Assembly (NCBI GenBank): GCA_002786025.1
Contig: NHNW01000001.1
Coordinates: forward strand, 1,116,001 to 1,180,000
Direction: 5' to 3'
DNA: 64,000 bases
From: Zasmidium citrigriseum
Lineage: Eukaryota; Ascomycota; Dothideomycetes; Mycosphaerellales; Mycosphaerellaceae
The notes beneath the pieces are model-generated. The model worked only from the letters and a program-made list of their open reading frames with translations. It was not told the DNA's origin and did not search any database. The position numbers and the translations under genes were made by a program. Below are positions 9,614 to 20,507 of this stretch, piece after piece. The stretch's first letter is position 1; every line of letters begins with the position of its first letter.

Positions 9614-11252
9614 ATGGGCTTCGAACTTAGGGGCTCCGCTCTCATTGCGGTCATCTTGATCGCTTCTGGCCTCGACTTCTTGCTGTTCGGATATGACCAG
9701 GGGTAAGCTTCTCGAGCCATTGGCCGACGACCATGCGACTGACAATCTCAACAGTCTCTTCGGCGGTATCCTTGGCGGCCACCGCTTCAAGACGATGCTC
9801 GGCGACCCATCGCCCACCCTCACCGGCCTCGTCACTGGCGTCTACGATATCGGATGTGCCCTCGGCGCAGTCGCTGCCTTCATCTGGGGAGAACAACTCG
9901 GCCGCAAGCGATCCATCATCCTCGCCAACTTCATCGTCATTGTCGGCGCGGCCGTGCAAACCGCCTGCTACAGCTATGGCCAGATGATCGGCGGCAGAAT
10001 CATCGCTGGAATCGGTGTCGGTCTCTCGACTGTCGCAGTCCCTATCCTCCAGTCCGAGACCCTCCCATCGCACAACCGCGGCGCTCTCCTGGTCGTCCAG
10101 TCTGCCCTGATCATCATCGGTGTGGCAATCGCCTCCTGGCTCTGCTTCGCCACTCTGTACGCCAACTCGAGCTTGCAATGGCGATTCCCCATCGCCTGCC
10201 AAATCCTCTTCTCCCTCCTCGTTCTTTGCTGCTGCCCATTCCTGCCAGAGACTCCTCGTTGGTTGGCCAAGCACGGCAAGATCGAGGAAGCCCGCCACAC
10301 CATCTCGCGGCTCCTCAACAAGCCAGAAGACGACCCAGAGGTTAAGGGCCAGCTCAACGAAATTCTCGAGGCTATCAATGCCGAGAATGAGGACGGCGAG
10401 CCGTCCTGGGCTGAGACCTTCAGCAATGCCACCAAGTCCCGCAACCTCCACCGCGTCCTCCTTGGTATGGGTCCATACATGATGAACCAGGTTCGTACTT
10501 CTTCCTCCATCATATCATATCAATAGCTGACGTCCATCAAGTGGTCTGGAATTAACGCCCTCTGCTACTACCTCGCCTACATCCTCCAGAGCTACCTCAA
10601 CTTCACACCCACAATGTCGCTCATCCTCGCCTCGGCCGCTTTCACACAATACGCCATCTTCTCCTGGCCACCATACTTCTACATCGACAAGATCGGCCGC
10701 CGCTGGACCGTCATCTACTCCTCGATCGGCTGCGCCATCTGCATGGCCGTCATCGCCGGCTGTCTCATCTCGCAATCCTACGCCAGCGCCGCCGGAGCAG
10801 TAGCCTTCATGTTCATCTACTTGGACTGCTTCACCCTGGGCATCCTCCCAGTCTCCTGGTCCTACTCCGCCGAGATCCAGCCCCTTCGTGTCCGCAACAA
10901 GTCGACAGCTGTCGGTGTCTTCTCGCACTGGATGTCTAACTTCGTCGTCGTCATGGTCACCCCAATCGGTCTCAGCTCGATTGGCGGCAACTACTTCTGG
11001 ATCTGGGCCATCGTCTGCGCATCGTTCGTGCCATTGACGTACTTCTTCGGTGTCGAGACTTCCGGTCGTACGCTCGAGCAGATCGATGTCATGTTCCACG
11101 AGGCTCCGAGAGTGTGCATGGGTCTCGACAAGAACCATAGCAAGGTCATCCGCGCCACCGCCGCCGATGAAGAGAACCGCTACAGGGCTTTCGCTAAGCT
11201 TGACGAGAAGGAGGGTGCTTCGCAGGTTGAGGTCGTGGAGACTAAGATGTAA
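9614..11252 (+). CDS. MFS sugar transporter (SP family)
   Basis: Three exons, 9614-9702, 9755-10490 and 10542-11252, in phases 2 and 0, giving 511 residues. Sugar-porter signatures are in order: GYDQGLFGG at the first membrane segment, EQLGRKRSI in loop 2-3, GGRIIAGIGVGLS, the central-loop start PETPRWL, the NALCYY segment after the central loop, DKIGRRW in loop 8-9, and VETSGRTLEQID after the last segment. Twelve membrane segments and the length fit hexose, pentose or quinate carriers of the plasma membrane. The residue at the usual QxxGxN site of segment 7 reads WSGINALCYY. The sugar specificity cannot be told. It follows the dioxygenase on the same strand and converges with the next gene. 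Confidence 0.93.
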
Positions 11253-11534
11253 ATGAGATGATGAGAAACGAAAGAGCAAGGAATCACGATGAATGAAGAA
11301 GGAGGTGGATTTGAGCATTTTCAAAGCATAGCAACCGGCGATGCCTGGCGCAGGACGGACAATTTTGCAAGAAGCGGTAGAAGGAAATAAGAGATCGTCT
11401 AAAGACGACTAGAGAGATCACAAAGCCTTCATCATTGCAGAGCAAGTTCGACCATCTACTTTCTTGTCTCCATCTCCTGTCTTCATATCGTGCCGCCGCG
11501 CAACGTGATCCCGGCAGCCAGTATCACATCTCCC

Positions 11535-12644
11535 CTAATGATTCCACCGATCAACAATCTCAACCCCAAACCTCCCATCCTCCCCAACAAAAAGCCCAAA
11601 AAGGTCCTCATCATCCCAATCCGTGAAAGTGGTACAATCCCCCTTCACAAAATCACCAACCGCAATACTCCCAACGACCGTGAAAGCACGTCTACCTAGT
11701 CCATCACCAAGGTCTTGACCTAGCTCCTCTCGATGCTTGTTCTTCTCATAGTCTTTCGCGTCGAAGACGAAGAGGCAGATCTTGTCCTTCTGCTTTCGTG
11801 GGTGTGTTACGAGACCGCAGGCTGGTTGGTGCTGGGGAAGGAGGTTGTAGGCTTTCCAGATTGAGATTGCGGAGGAGATTCTGCGCGCGCAGAGGCTTTC
11901 GCGCCAGTTGGCGCGGTAGTATTTGTGGAGGGTGGTCATGCTTTCTTCGGAGCGGATTTCTGCCTCGCGCTTGAAGAGCTTTTCGATTGCTGTTGGTGTC
12001 AAGACGTCGCTGAGCAAACCGCTGGCCTGTTGCAATTTGGCTTGTTGCTCGGTGAGAGGGAGCGATTCCATTTGGTAGTGAACAGGCGAGCGAGCGATCA
12101 TCGGGAAGGTCATGGTCCTGTACGGTCCGACGAAAGATGCAGAATCCAGGGACAGCATCACAGCAACATCTAGCTCGCGATGTTCCCAATCACCCTTCAT
12201 GCGAACTTGATCGCTTCTTCTCAGGATGACAGGCTCGTCGTACGCGAAGTCCAGGAACTGGACCGTGCGAAGGATGCCGCTACGGATCTCGTCCTGTAGC
12301 ATGCTCAGAGCCAAGTCATGAAGGGACATGTTCTGTTCTGGCCGCCGCAATGCGTTCTCATCCACATCGACCTCCACAACCTCGCAAGGCACGCAGAGGA
12401 GCCCGTTGTCTCTGGACTCAAAAGTGGATTGCTTCGAGAACAGTTGCATTTTTCCGTCCACGAAGAAACATAGGTGTAAGGTAAGCTTGTCGTAAACCAG
12501 TCTTGCCTCCTTATTAGTCGTTTCGTCTGAGTCCAGTGTCGCACGTCTGCTGAGGAAATCGATTGGCGTTCTTTGGAGCGAATTGTACTTGGGATCGGTC
12601 AGGTCATCTCTCGATGACGAGGTGTTCGTGCTTGTTTCGTCCAT
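11535..12644 (-). CDS. Hypothetical protein, soluble, 369 aa
   Basis: A single open exon with an ATG start. I recognise no family. The N-terminus is Ser/Thr-rich (about 1-20). The remainder looks globular, with alternating strands (LTLHLCFFVDGKMQLF, LLCVPCEVVEVDVDE) and helices (LHDLALSMLQDEIRSG, TEQQAKLQQASGLLSD). It ends in an acidic stretch around DWDDEDLFG. There is no signal peptide, membrane segment or nucleotide-binding loop. It converges with the sugar transporter 282 bp away and lies head-to-tail with PXR1. Composition and length support a real protein, probably lineage-restricted; no function is proposed. Confidence 0.72.
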   Translation of the reverse strand: MDETSTNTSSSRDDLTDPKYNSLQRTPIDFLSRRATLDSDETTNKEARLVYDKLTLHLCFFVDGKMQLFSKQSTFESRDNGLLCVPCEVVEVDVDENALRRPEQNMSLHDLALSMLQDEIRSGILRTVQFLDFAYDEPVILRRSDQVRMKGDWEHRELDVAVMLSLDSASFVGPYRTMTFPMIARSPVHYQMESLPLTEQQAKLQQASGLLSDVLTPTAIEKLFKREAEIRSEESMTTLHKYYRANWRESLCARRISSAISIWKAYNLLPQHQPACGLVTHPRKQKDKICLFVFDAKDYEKNKHREELGQDLGDGLGRRAFTVVGSIAVGDFVKGDCTTFTDWDDEDLFGLFVGEDGRFGVEIVDRWNH

Positions 12645-12940
12645 GGTTGCTGCTAGACTGATAGACAGAGTCGTGAGAAATCATGGGGAACGAATATCTT
12701 TATTTGAAGAAGTCCTTTCACGGTCGCTGTAGTGAACATAGTCATTCAAGCGTCTTCGTTGATCCACCAGCAATCACATCTCATGAATGAGAGACGAGAC
12801 CGTGGAATGACCCGGATGCCTGTACATCTTTTAACTGCTCTGGATGACACCGATCCTCGCAAACAGCCATACGAAAGAAGTGCAGCAGGGGAGACGGGCG
12901 TGGAAAGTCGATGAATGAGGCCTTGCCTTTCGAAGCTCTA

Positions 12941-14090
12941 TCATGATGCTGGCTGCGGTTGTAGCATGAAAATCTCCTTCAAAGCCGTCGCGTTCATCGA
13001 AGCCATGCGTTTCTGCATGATGTATCGCTGTCGTACTGCGTGTCGTCCGCCGGTCATCGGCAATCCTCCATTCACAATCGGTGGAGTCGCTGTGCCCTCG
13101 CTCTCGCTCGTAGAGGTTGACGTCTGTGTCGAGCTCTTCGCCTTCTCCGCTTTTTCTGCCCGCTTCTGCCGTTTCTCTTCTTTTCGTTTTCGCCTTTCCT
13201 CCTTGCGCGCACGCTTCTCTTCTTTCAAACGAGCCTTCTGATCCTTCTCGTCGACCACTTGGGAAGTCTTCCCGGCTTTGGCCGCCTTTTCGGCTTTTCG
13301 CCTGGCTTTCCGCTGGCGTTTCTCTTCCCTGGCCTTGTCTTCTTCACTGGATTCAGAACTGGAGGCAGTCTCCTTCGCATCCTCTTCATTGACCGTCTTG
13401 CGCTTTTTGCCTTTCTCAGCTTTCGTTGCGACGGCGCTGTCTGCGTCCTCTGACGCTTCTCTGCTCGACTTTGATTTTGACTTCTTCTGCTTCTTCACCA
13501 TAGCCTGATCTTCCTCGTCATCCTCAGCTTTTCGCTTCTTGCCATTCTTCTCTTCAGACTGTGCTGACTTGGATGTATCCTTGACATCCTCAATCTTCGT
13601 GCTCTTCGGAAACTCCATTTTATCGCCCACCAGCAGCCCACCGCTCACGAAATTCATGAAACCGTACTTGTTCGCCTGATACGCCCTCAACTCCGCATCT
13701 CGCAAAGAATCCTGCTTCTTCTGCACTTCCTCGTCGCTCTTGCCGTTGAGTCTCCCCAGCAGACCGGAGAACATGCTAAGCCCGAACGTCTCGGCATTGC
13801 CTTTGCCGACCTGCGCACCCAGACCCAGATTGTCTTCGCGCAGCATTACTCGGATGTGCGAGGCATTGGCGGCGGTGTAGTGACCGGAGTGATTTGCATT
13901 CTCCGCGCCGAGGAAGTCGCCTGGTTTCCATCCTTGCTGGGAGAGGATCTTGTGGCCGAAGTTGGTGGTGTTCTTCGACCAGGCGGTGTTGTTGGGGTCG
14001 TGGGAGAGCTTGCTCCGCCTAAGTATTCGTCAGTATCCGAGAGCAGCATTCTTATGGTTCGGCGTACTTCTTCACACCCGAGAGTCCCAT
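12941..14090 (-). CDS. PXR1: PXR1/PinX1-type G-patch protein
   Basis: Two exons: a 23-nt first exon (14068-14090, MGLSGVKK) and 12941-14018, joined in phase 2 across a 49-nt intron with a GTACGC donor, ACTGACG branch and TAG acceptor; 366 residues. Splicing yields the canonical start (SHDPNNTAWS, then FGHKILSQQGWKPGDFLG) and a complete G-patch at about 25-79, ending DNLGLG. The C-terminal half is a very basic Lys/Glu/Arg-rich region with KKxx repeats and SSES clusters, then a conserved tail (GRHAVRQRYIMQKRMA). The family works in the nucleolus in pre-rRNA and snoRNA processing as a Prp43 helicase cofactor, and inhibits telomerase. Divergent from the HET gene with only 156 bp between start codons. 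Confidence 0.95.
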
Positions 14091-14246
14091 CTTGCCGGTG
14101 TGGGATGTGGATGGAAGTCGGGACGTTGGAGTCGCCCCAAAATTTCCAGACATTCAGCCACAAGTCCCCGCCAAGCCCGAATTTAGCGCGAACCTTATCG
14201 CGGCTGCCTCGAACATCACTCCTCGAAATATCACAACCTTGACAAC

Positions 14247-16399
14247 ATGGTCCTCAAACATGTCTTCAGACGTACACCGCTGCACCATGGGAACATACGC
14301 CTGTGTGACGCGTGCGACGCGACCATCACGGGCAAGAGACACTCGAAGAAGGACAACATGACGGGACACCACGATCACCCCGACGACTTCTTCAACGCGG
14401 TCGAAAACGACAAATGTTGGGCCTGCTACGCCCTCAGAGCGCAGCTTTCTGACCGGCAGTATGCTTTCTTGAAAACATACAGTCCCATATGGCATGATAT
14501 GCAACCTCCACCAGGCTACTTCACTTGGATGATGATGGCAGACATTTCAGATCCAGCCGTTATTGGACCGCGCGGATCGATTGAATTCCACATCTATTTT
14601 GGCGGTGGGCTTGATGAGAAACTACAACAAGTCGGTCTTGAGTCCAAGTGGAACGTCATATACCCGGCATTGTATCTGTGGGCTCAGCCCATGGCAAGTA
14701 CGTTGTTTTACACGGCCATAGATCAGGGCTGAGTAGATTGGCAGCTGTCGACCGAACAAAGCTCAGCGCACCTGCTGGTGACGATACGTTCACGGTTGAG
14801 GCTTGGTCGACCGCGAAGAAGTGGGTTCACGATTGTTTAACTGACCATGTAGCTTGTAACGATTCAGAACTTACGACTTACCCGACAAGGTTGCTCGACG
14901 TTGGTACTGATGGTGAGAAAGTGCGACTAATCGAAACAGCCGAAACAGCGCCTCATGGCGCTTATGTCACCTTGAGCCATTGCTGGGGTTCTGAACCTTT
15001 CCTGACCCTCCAGGAACACAATTTGGAAGACATGACGTCGGAGATCTCGATTTCGTCACTGAGCAAGACCTTTCAGGATGCCATTGAGGTCACACGGAGA
15101 CTGAGTATTCGATACATCTGGATCGACAGTCTTTGTATCATTCAAAACGAGCCCGGTCTCGCTGATTGGGAACGAGAGTCTTTGAAGATGGGCGACTACT
15201 ACAGCAACGCCTTCTGCAATATTTCAGCGACGGCCTCCAGTAGTGGCGACAAAGGCTTGCGTCGACAACGAGACCATACCGCACTGCTTCATGCAGAGTA
15301 CAACATGCCTGCTGCACGACACGGACGGCTCGCAGGCCCTTACAGCATCTCAAACGTCTCCCTCTGGGCCACCCACCTTGACGAAGCGCCCCTCCATCGA
15401 CGAGCTTGGTGCCTACAGGAGCGAGTGCTCGCACGTCGAGTGCTTCACTTCGGCGATGGCCAGCTACTCTGGGAATGTCGCGAGCAGACGGCCTCTGAGA
15501 TGTACCCAACTGGTCTTCCCAAAATCGCAGCCTTACAGCTACGCAGTCGTTTCAAGAACCTAGATCCGGTATCGCCGATCAACCAGAAACGCTTTGAGAG
15601 TACTGACCAACAGATCGTGGCACGACAGCTCTGGCATCACATTTCCAAAGAATACTCTCGCTGTCTCCTCACATACCCCAAAGACAAGACTCGTGCTCTG
15701 GAAGGTGTCGTCAAGCTCTTCGAAGGTATCATTCAAGATGAATACGTCCAGGGTTTCTGGAAGACCGATCTCGATCGTCAGCTCCTATGGCGTGTGCAAG
15801 ATTCGCTTTACCCACCGCCAAATCGTCTGTACAAAGTTCAACATACATACCCGATACCAAGCTGGTCATGGCTGTCTTCCGACTGTCCTCTCCTACTCCG
15901 GGAGAATCCGCCAGGAACTACCTCTATCCAGCGTGAAGAAATGCTCTACACAGTCGCTGAGATCTTGCTACCGAATACCTTGATCTTGCCATGCCGTCTA
16001 CGCCATGCAGAGCTTCAACTGACCTCATACGGAATGTTCAAAGTGAGCGAAATCACGAACTTTGGTAGCTTGGAGGCTTTCAGGCTATCGGACGTCTACC
16101 TCGATGGCTTGCTGGACGAGATCAAGAAAGCCGGAGATACGACGTCTTGCCTCATCATGCCTGCGAGAATTACCTATGAAATCCGTCATGTGAAGTCCGA
16201 GACTCCTGTGATGTTGTTTGAAGGCCTTCTGCTCAAGGCCTGTGAGGAAGTAGCGATGTACAAGCGGATTGGGTTGTTGAGAGTGCAGGATGAACCAAAG
16301 GCTGTCGAGGCGGTGCTTGAAGGGCGGCTTGGTGGGCCTGAGATCTCGTCGAGAGGCTATGATGCGGAGACGGGGATGCATGAGATAGCTCTGATATAA
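14247..16399 (+). CDS. HET-domain protein
   Basis: Two exons, 14247-14697 and 14745-16399, phase 1, 47-nt intron (GTACGT donor, GGCTGAG branch region, CAG acceptor), giving 701 residues. The HET domain starts at about residue 218 with HGAYVTLSHCWG and continues to YIWIDSLCIIQ and the FCNISATAS block, its three diagnostic motifs. The N-terminal 150 residues hold paired cysteines (CDACDATITG, CWACYAL) that could bind a metal. The C-terminal region is unassigned; no NACHT, WD40 or TIR segment is seen. HET proteins trigger heterokaryon-incompatibility cell death or act in related innate-type responses in Pezizomycotina; most have no tested role. All key motifs are intact. Confidence 0.93.
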
Positions 16400-16508
16400 C
16401 CGACAATATTGTGAGAACATGCTCAATCGGCTTGAAAGTCTGACCGAGATCTACTTTCTACTCCAACAACGCCGCGCTACCATTTCTATCCCAAAAGCAA
16501 ATTGGACG

Positions 16509-19349
16509 CTATAGTCTCACGCCCTTGACAAGCAGCCACAACGCCACGGGGACAACGACGTTGTCGTTCGCTCCTGTCAGAACAGCCTCCATGAAACTCG
16601 CCCCGCAAGCACAGAAGACCGCTTTCACTGTAATGAAGACCCATTCCGCCAGAACCCTCATGAACCCCCTGTCGCTTAGCATCAAGACTTTGGGGTCATT
16701 CCAGCCACCCACGGCCTGCCATGCCTTGGCGAACAGCAAACCTGCGGTGACTGCGGCAGCAAAAGCGGCACTACCCTCGATACTCTTCCCGCCGACCCAG
16801 ATCCATTTATGTCGGCCATAGCGACGACCGATGAGCGAGGCTGCGGCGTCGCCCATGCCTACACAGATTACACCGGCGATCATAGGGGTTTCGACAGTGT
16901 TGTTTGCCAAGTCCCAGTCTTGCCAGGGGGTTGAAGGGGCAGTCGCGCGGGGAATCGAGGCGAGAGAGAACCATAGCGGAACCGCGCAGCCAATGAGGAG
17001 GAAGATATGTGAGACCACGACAGGGCCTCGAAGATCACGACCGTCCACGTAAGGAGCAACGAAGCGGCCGATGGCGTTGCCAAGTGGAGGGACTTGACCC
17101 GCGCGGATGACTTCGAGGAGCAGGAAGATGGCGAGGACAAGAGCGAGAGCAAGGGCGCAGTAGCAGGGGTCGACGAACGTTGCGGGGAGGAGCATGGCTA
17201 CCATGACGCCGTGGAAGACTTTGCGGCGAGTGTCGACTTCCACGAAGGCTGTTAGGCTGAAGACGGCCAGGAGGCCCACGAGGAGTACGAGGACCCAGTA
17301 TCCGATGAGAAGCAGGCGAACGTTGGCCGGGCCGAGAGCAGTGCGAATGAGATTGATGTGAAGTGGGAACGTCAGCGGTACTTGATTCCAATTTCCTGTC
17401 GATCTCGGCAGGGGTATCCACGACTGTAGGGACAGAGTGTGAATGATGGAGCGAACGAAGGGGATCTGTCCGAAGAGATAGCTCAATGCCCAGCCGATGG
17501 GGTCTTGATCGTATAGAGCTTTGCGAGTGACATACCCTCGGACAGGTATCAGTCCAATGGCAACGATCGCAATGTAGGTGAATCCCGCGTATATCAACTT
17601 CCGACGCTTTGCCTGCTCCGGCGTCAACTGCAGACACCACAACACATGATGTGCTGGCTTCGAGCGTCCTTTCTTGCTGGACTGTCTCTCCGGAATGGCA
17701 GGTGGCTCTCGTTCGGGTACGGTATTCCGCCTTGCTCTTGTCGGCGAATCAACAACATTTGGGAGGACCGTGTGGGCAAGTTGTCGTGGTTCGATAGCCG
17801 ATTTCGGCTCAAACATATTAACATTAAAAGATGGCATCACAAGGCCTGCCGTGTTCAGCTTGGGCCATCCGCTGGTAGATCTGCTTAGTCTGTGTTTCAT
17901 CGACTTCTGGGGTGCGTCTTCGTCTGCGTCGCTGTCGACGGCCGCTGTATTTGCTGTGAAGGCTCCTGCAGCCCGCTGCAGATTGATAATCTCAGACACG
18001 GCATCGACTAGCGACTTACGCTCCTCAGCGGTATGCCCTGGTCTTCGAAGCTTCCATCTTGGGACTCTCGCAAGAGTCACGTTCCAGTGAAGGACCGGTC
18101 CGCAGGCGACGAAGAGTGACACGCCGCCGATCCACAGACAGGCCTTCAATATGGTAGCTTGAGGCGATGAGGCGAGGAGCAGCAAATTGATCAGTGCCGC
18201 GGAGAGTAGGTGTAGTTCTGAGATGAGGAGACTTGTGGTCGTGAGGTAATGCAGAGGCACCAGAAGAGCGTGGTGTAGAGGATACAGAGATACCAGTGTC
18301 TCTGGAGACAGACCATTTGGCATCTTGATTTGGTATGGTTGCGGTGGGCTTGCCTTGTCCGGCCAGGCGGTATTTTCAGACACGATCAGCGGGACAATTG
18401 CGATCAGCCAATGCATGGCGTTTATACCCCCCAGGCGACTTGATCGAGGAAATAGGCGTTGCGGAAGGGAAGCGAGTCCGAGGATGATGTTTGGAAGTAC
18501 GACAGCTGGGTCGGTTGGAGCCACGGAGATGGCAACCATGACCGGAAGGAGTGGTGGATACAAAACTGTCGCTGGATCGAAGGAGGCAGGTACTCGAAAT
18601 CGCTGCCAGAGCTTGTTGTGTGTAGCCTGAGTGTCGACGATGGAGAGCTTTACCGGGTAGGCTGCAATCAATGCGATGATAGTCACCACATGGCTCAGCA
18701 GTTCCCTTCTCCAATTCCAAGCTGTTCTGCCCACGCCCTTCCCACAGAGCACGCATGCCAGCATGACACCCATGAGAGCCACCTCACACAGTCTCCTCAC
18801 GAATTCTCCAACTCTTCTCTTGTTCAAAGCCTCACGCTCTTTGCGGGCCTCCTCTTCCTGTAATGATGCTTTTCTGTCCTCTGTAGACTGTCGCTGAAAG
18901 TAGCTCTGCTCTTTCTCATCCAACTGACTCGGCGTGAGCAGCGCATCCTCATTCTGCTCTCCAGTCTTCAGACCTTTCCTCGGCCTGAGTTGGGCTGGAG
19001 GCAATGCTTTCACGAAATCCGGTCGTTCGTCGTCGGCCTCTGTTCCACTTTCGCTCGCTGCTATCGAGGATTGCCCGCTTTGTCTTTGCCAGTCTTCTCG
19101 CTGTCCAGGCTCCCCGGCTTCTTCAGCATGATATCGTCCTTGTTCAGATACCACATGGCCAGAGCCGGCACGACGCTCATGCCGACCAGGCTCGTCATCT
19201 TCGCGATTTTCCAGTCCATCATGCGACAGTAGATAAGGTCTCGGCGTCCTCGAAAACTGGCGCCTTAAATCATCAAGCTCTCCGGCAACTTCAGCGGTCA
19301 AGGGATCGTGGTTCTCGTCAGGCGGCTTCAAGGCTTGGGCGTGCGACAT
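16509..19349 (-). CDS. SEC59: Dolichol kinase
   Basis: Single exon, 946 residues. The C-terminal third is the polyprenol kinase domain: RRKVFHG at about 710 and the CTP-binding signature GVICVGMGDAAASLIGRRYG at about 830, followed by KSIEGS and further membrane helices. It phosphorylates dolichol with CTP in the ER membrane, feeding N-glycosylation, O-mannosylation and GPI synthesis. The N-terminal 200 residues are charged and probably cytosolic, with an Arg/Glu-rich coil near 165-190; a multi-span membrane region follows, interrupted by a polar loop around 450-560. The protein is much longer than yeast Sec59 (about 520). The start is the first ATG; a shorter N-terminus is possible. It converges with the HET gene. 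Confidence 0.93.
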   Translation of the reverse strand: MSHAQALKPPDENHDPLTAEVAGELDDLRRQFSRTPRPYLLSHDGLENREDDEPGRHERRAGSGHVVSEQGRYHAEEAGEPGQREDWQRQSGQSSIAASESGTEADDERPDFVKALPPAQLRPRKGLKTGEQNEDALLTPSQLDEKEQSYFQRQSTEDRKASLQEEEARKEREALNKRRVGEFVRRLCEVALMGVMLACVLCGKGVGRTAWNWRRELLSHVVTIIALIAAYPVKLSIVDTQATHNKLWQRFRVPASFDPATVLYPPLLPVMVAISVAPTDPAVVLPNIILGLASLPQRLFPRSSRLGGINAMHWLIAIVPLIVSENTAWPDKASPPQPYQIKMPNGLSPETLVSLYPLHHALLVPLHYLTTTSLLISELHLLSAALINLLLLASSPQATILKACLWIGGVSLFVACGPVLHWNVTLARVPRWKLRRPGHTAEERKSLVDAVSEIINLQRAAGAFTANTAAVDSDADEDAPQKSMKHRLSRSTSGWPKLNTAGLVMPSFNVNMFEPKSAIEPRQLAHTVLPNVVDSPTRARRNTVPEREPPAIPERQSSKKGRSKPAHHVLWCLQLTPEQAKRRKLIYAGFTYIAIVAIGLIPVRGYVTRKALYDQDPIGWALSYLFGQIPFVRSIIHTLSLQSWIPLPRSTGNWNQVPLTFPLHINLIRTALGPANVRLLLIGYWVLVLLVGLLAVFSLTAFVEVDTRRKVFHGVMVAMLLPATFVDPCYCALALALVLAIFLLLEVIRAGQVPPLGNAIGRFVAPYVDGRDLRGPVVVSHIFLLIGCAVPLWFSLASIPRATAPSTPWQDWDLANNTVETPMIAGVICVGMGDAAASLIGRRYGRHKWIWVGGKSIEGSAAFAAAVTAGLLFAKAWQAVGGWNDPKVLMLSDRGFMRVLAEWVFITVKAVFCACGASFMEAVLTGANDNVVVPVALWLLVKGVRL

Positions 19350-20507
19350 GCTGGGGCGCTTCGTGGGCGCATACTACTGCTCAAGCTCCAGCATGAAGGA
19401 AGAAGCAGTGCGCGCATGGCTGAGGGCGGAGGCGGCGATTTTTTGCATGTGATGGCATTGGTTGAGGACAAGGGCTGCTGCGGGAAGCTGACGTACATTC
19501 CCACCACGCCCAAGACATTCCCGCGGAAGCGACACCTGTAATGTACCACCATCACGAGACATCATCATACGAAACCTTTCGCATGCTATCAGCTTGGTCG
19601 TCCATACGAACATGCTCTTTGACGCGCGCAATGGATACTCCTCTGGGCCACCGCTGCCAGCAGACTGCGAAGAACGACATCCCAGCCATCCCTCCGCCTC
19701 TCAGCCTGAGGACCGCCTCGATCAGAATACAAGGTAGCCGAAGCAGCATTCGAAGAGACTCGATATTGGAATGGTCTTAAAAGACCTGCTTCTGTTCTGT
19801 TCCACATGTCGGCATCGACCCGAGTCCGTCCGGTGTCATTCTCTTCAATGGCTTGCTCACGGCCGTTGACTGCTGGACCTTCGCTGAAACTTACCTCAAC
19901 GAACAATGCGTTCCACGCTCATTGACATATCATATTCTTGAAGACAGCTACGGCCGTACTGCCTACCCAACAGAAATGTCGCTGCCTGATCCATTTCACG
20001 AGCCTTCAAGCATTTGGTAGGACACGTTTCTCTTGTCCTCCCGAAAGAAAAGATGTCGACTTCGTTGACATCCTCACCGAAATTCAACCAATGCGAAGAT
20101 TACTGAACAGACCCCAATGCCAAAGCCCAATGGCAAAGCCCTACATGGATCTCTCGAAGTTCATCCAAATTCTACCAAAAGGGAAGTTGCGATACTCACT
20201 AGCAGCTCCTGCGACTGTATTCGCTCTCGCATTGGTATGACTCTCTCAACGATTATCAAGCGAGCATGGTTTATCACCATCATCAACTCATTTCAATCAT
20301 CCGCTTTTGCTCAAATCGCCGAGATTCTCATTGCTCCTTCATTTCATTCTGACTACAGGTCAGAAAGTAGGATGGACAGCAATGCAGGAAGTGACGAACA
20401 TAGTGGGGCACTACCTCGGGAGGTGCAGATATAAAGGTAGGAAGGTCGACTTCACTTCACTTCATCACCTCCAACATTCTCGACAACCTCTCCAACAAAA
20501 GACCCCA
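19350..20507. promoter_or_regulatory. Divergent intergenic region, SEC59 / GST
   Basis: There is no gene I can support in these 1.16 kb; the short overlapping frames lack domains and coding character. A TATA box (TATAAA, 20430-20435) precedes the GST start by 73 bp. The stretch just before the GST ATG is CT/CA-rich, as is usual for fungal leaders. Confidence 0.5.

Noticed and set aside
9651..11324. Two minus-strand frames (266 and 269 codons) antisense to the sugar transporter
   Set aside because: They are mirror frames of a strongly coding GC3-rich gene; the peptides are Gly/Asp/Val-rich with no domain.
16400..16508. Shared bidirectional terminator between HET and SEC59
   Set aside because: The genes converge within 109 bp but I see no clear polyadenylation signal to mark.
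20307..20507. Upstream part of the GST frame as coding
   Set aside because: Contains the TATA box and a leader-like CT/CA tract; homologous sequence begins after 20559.
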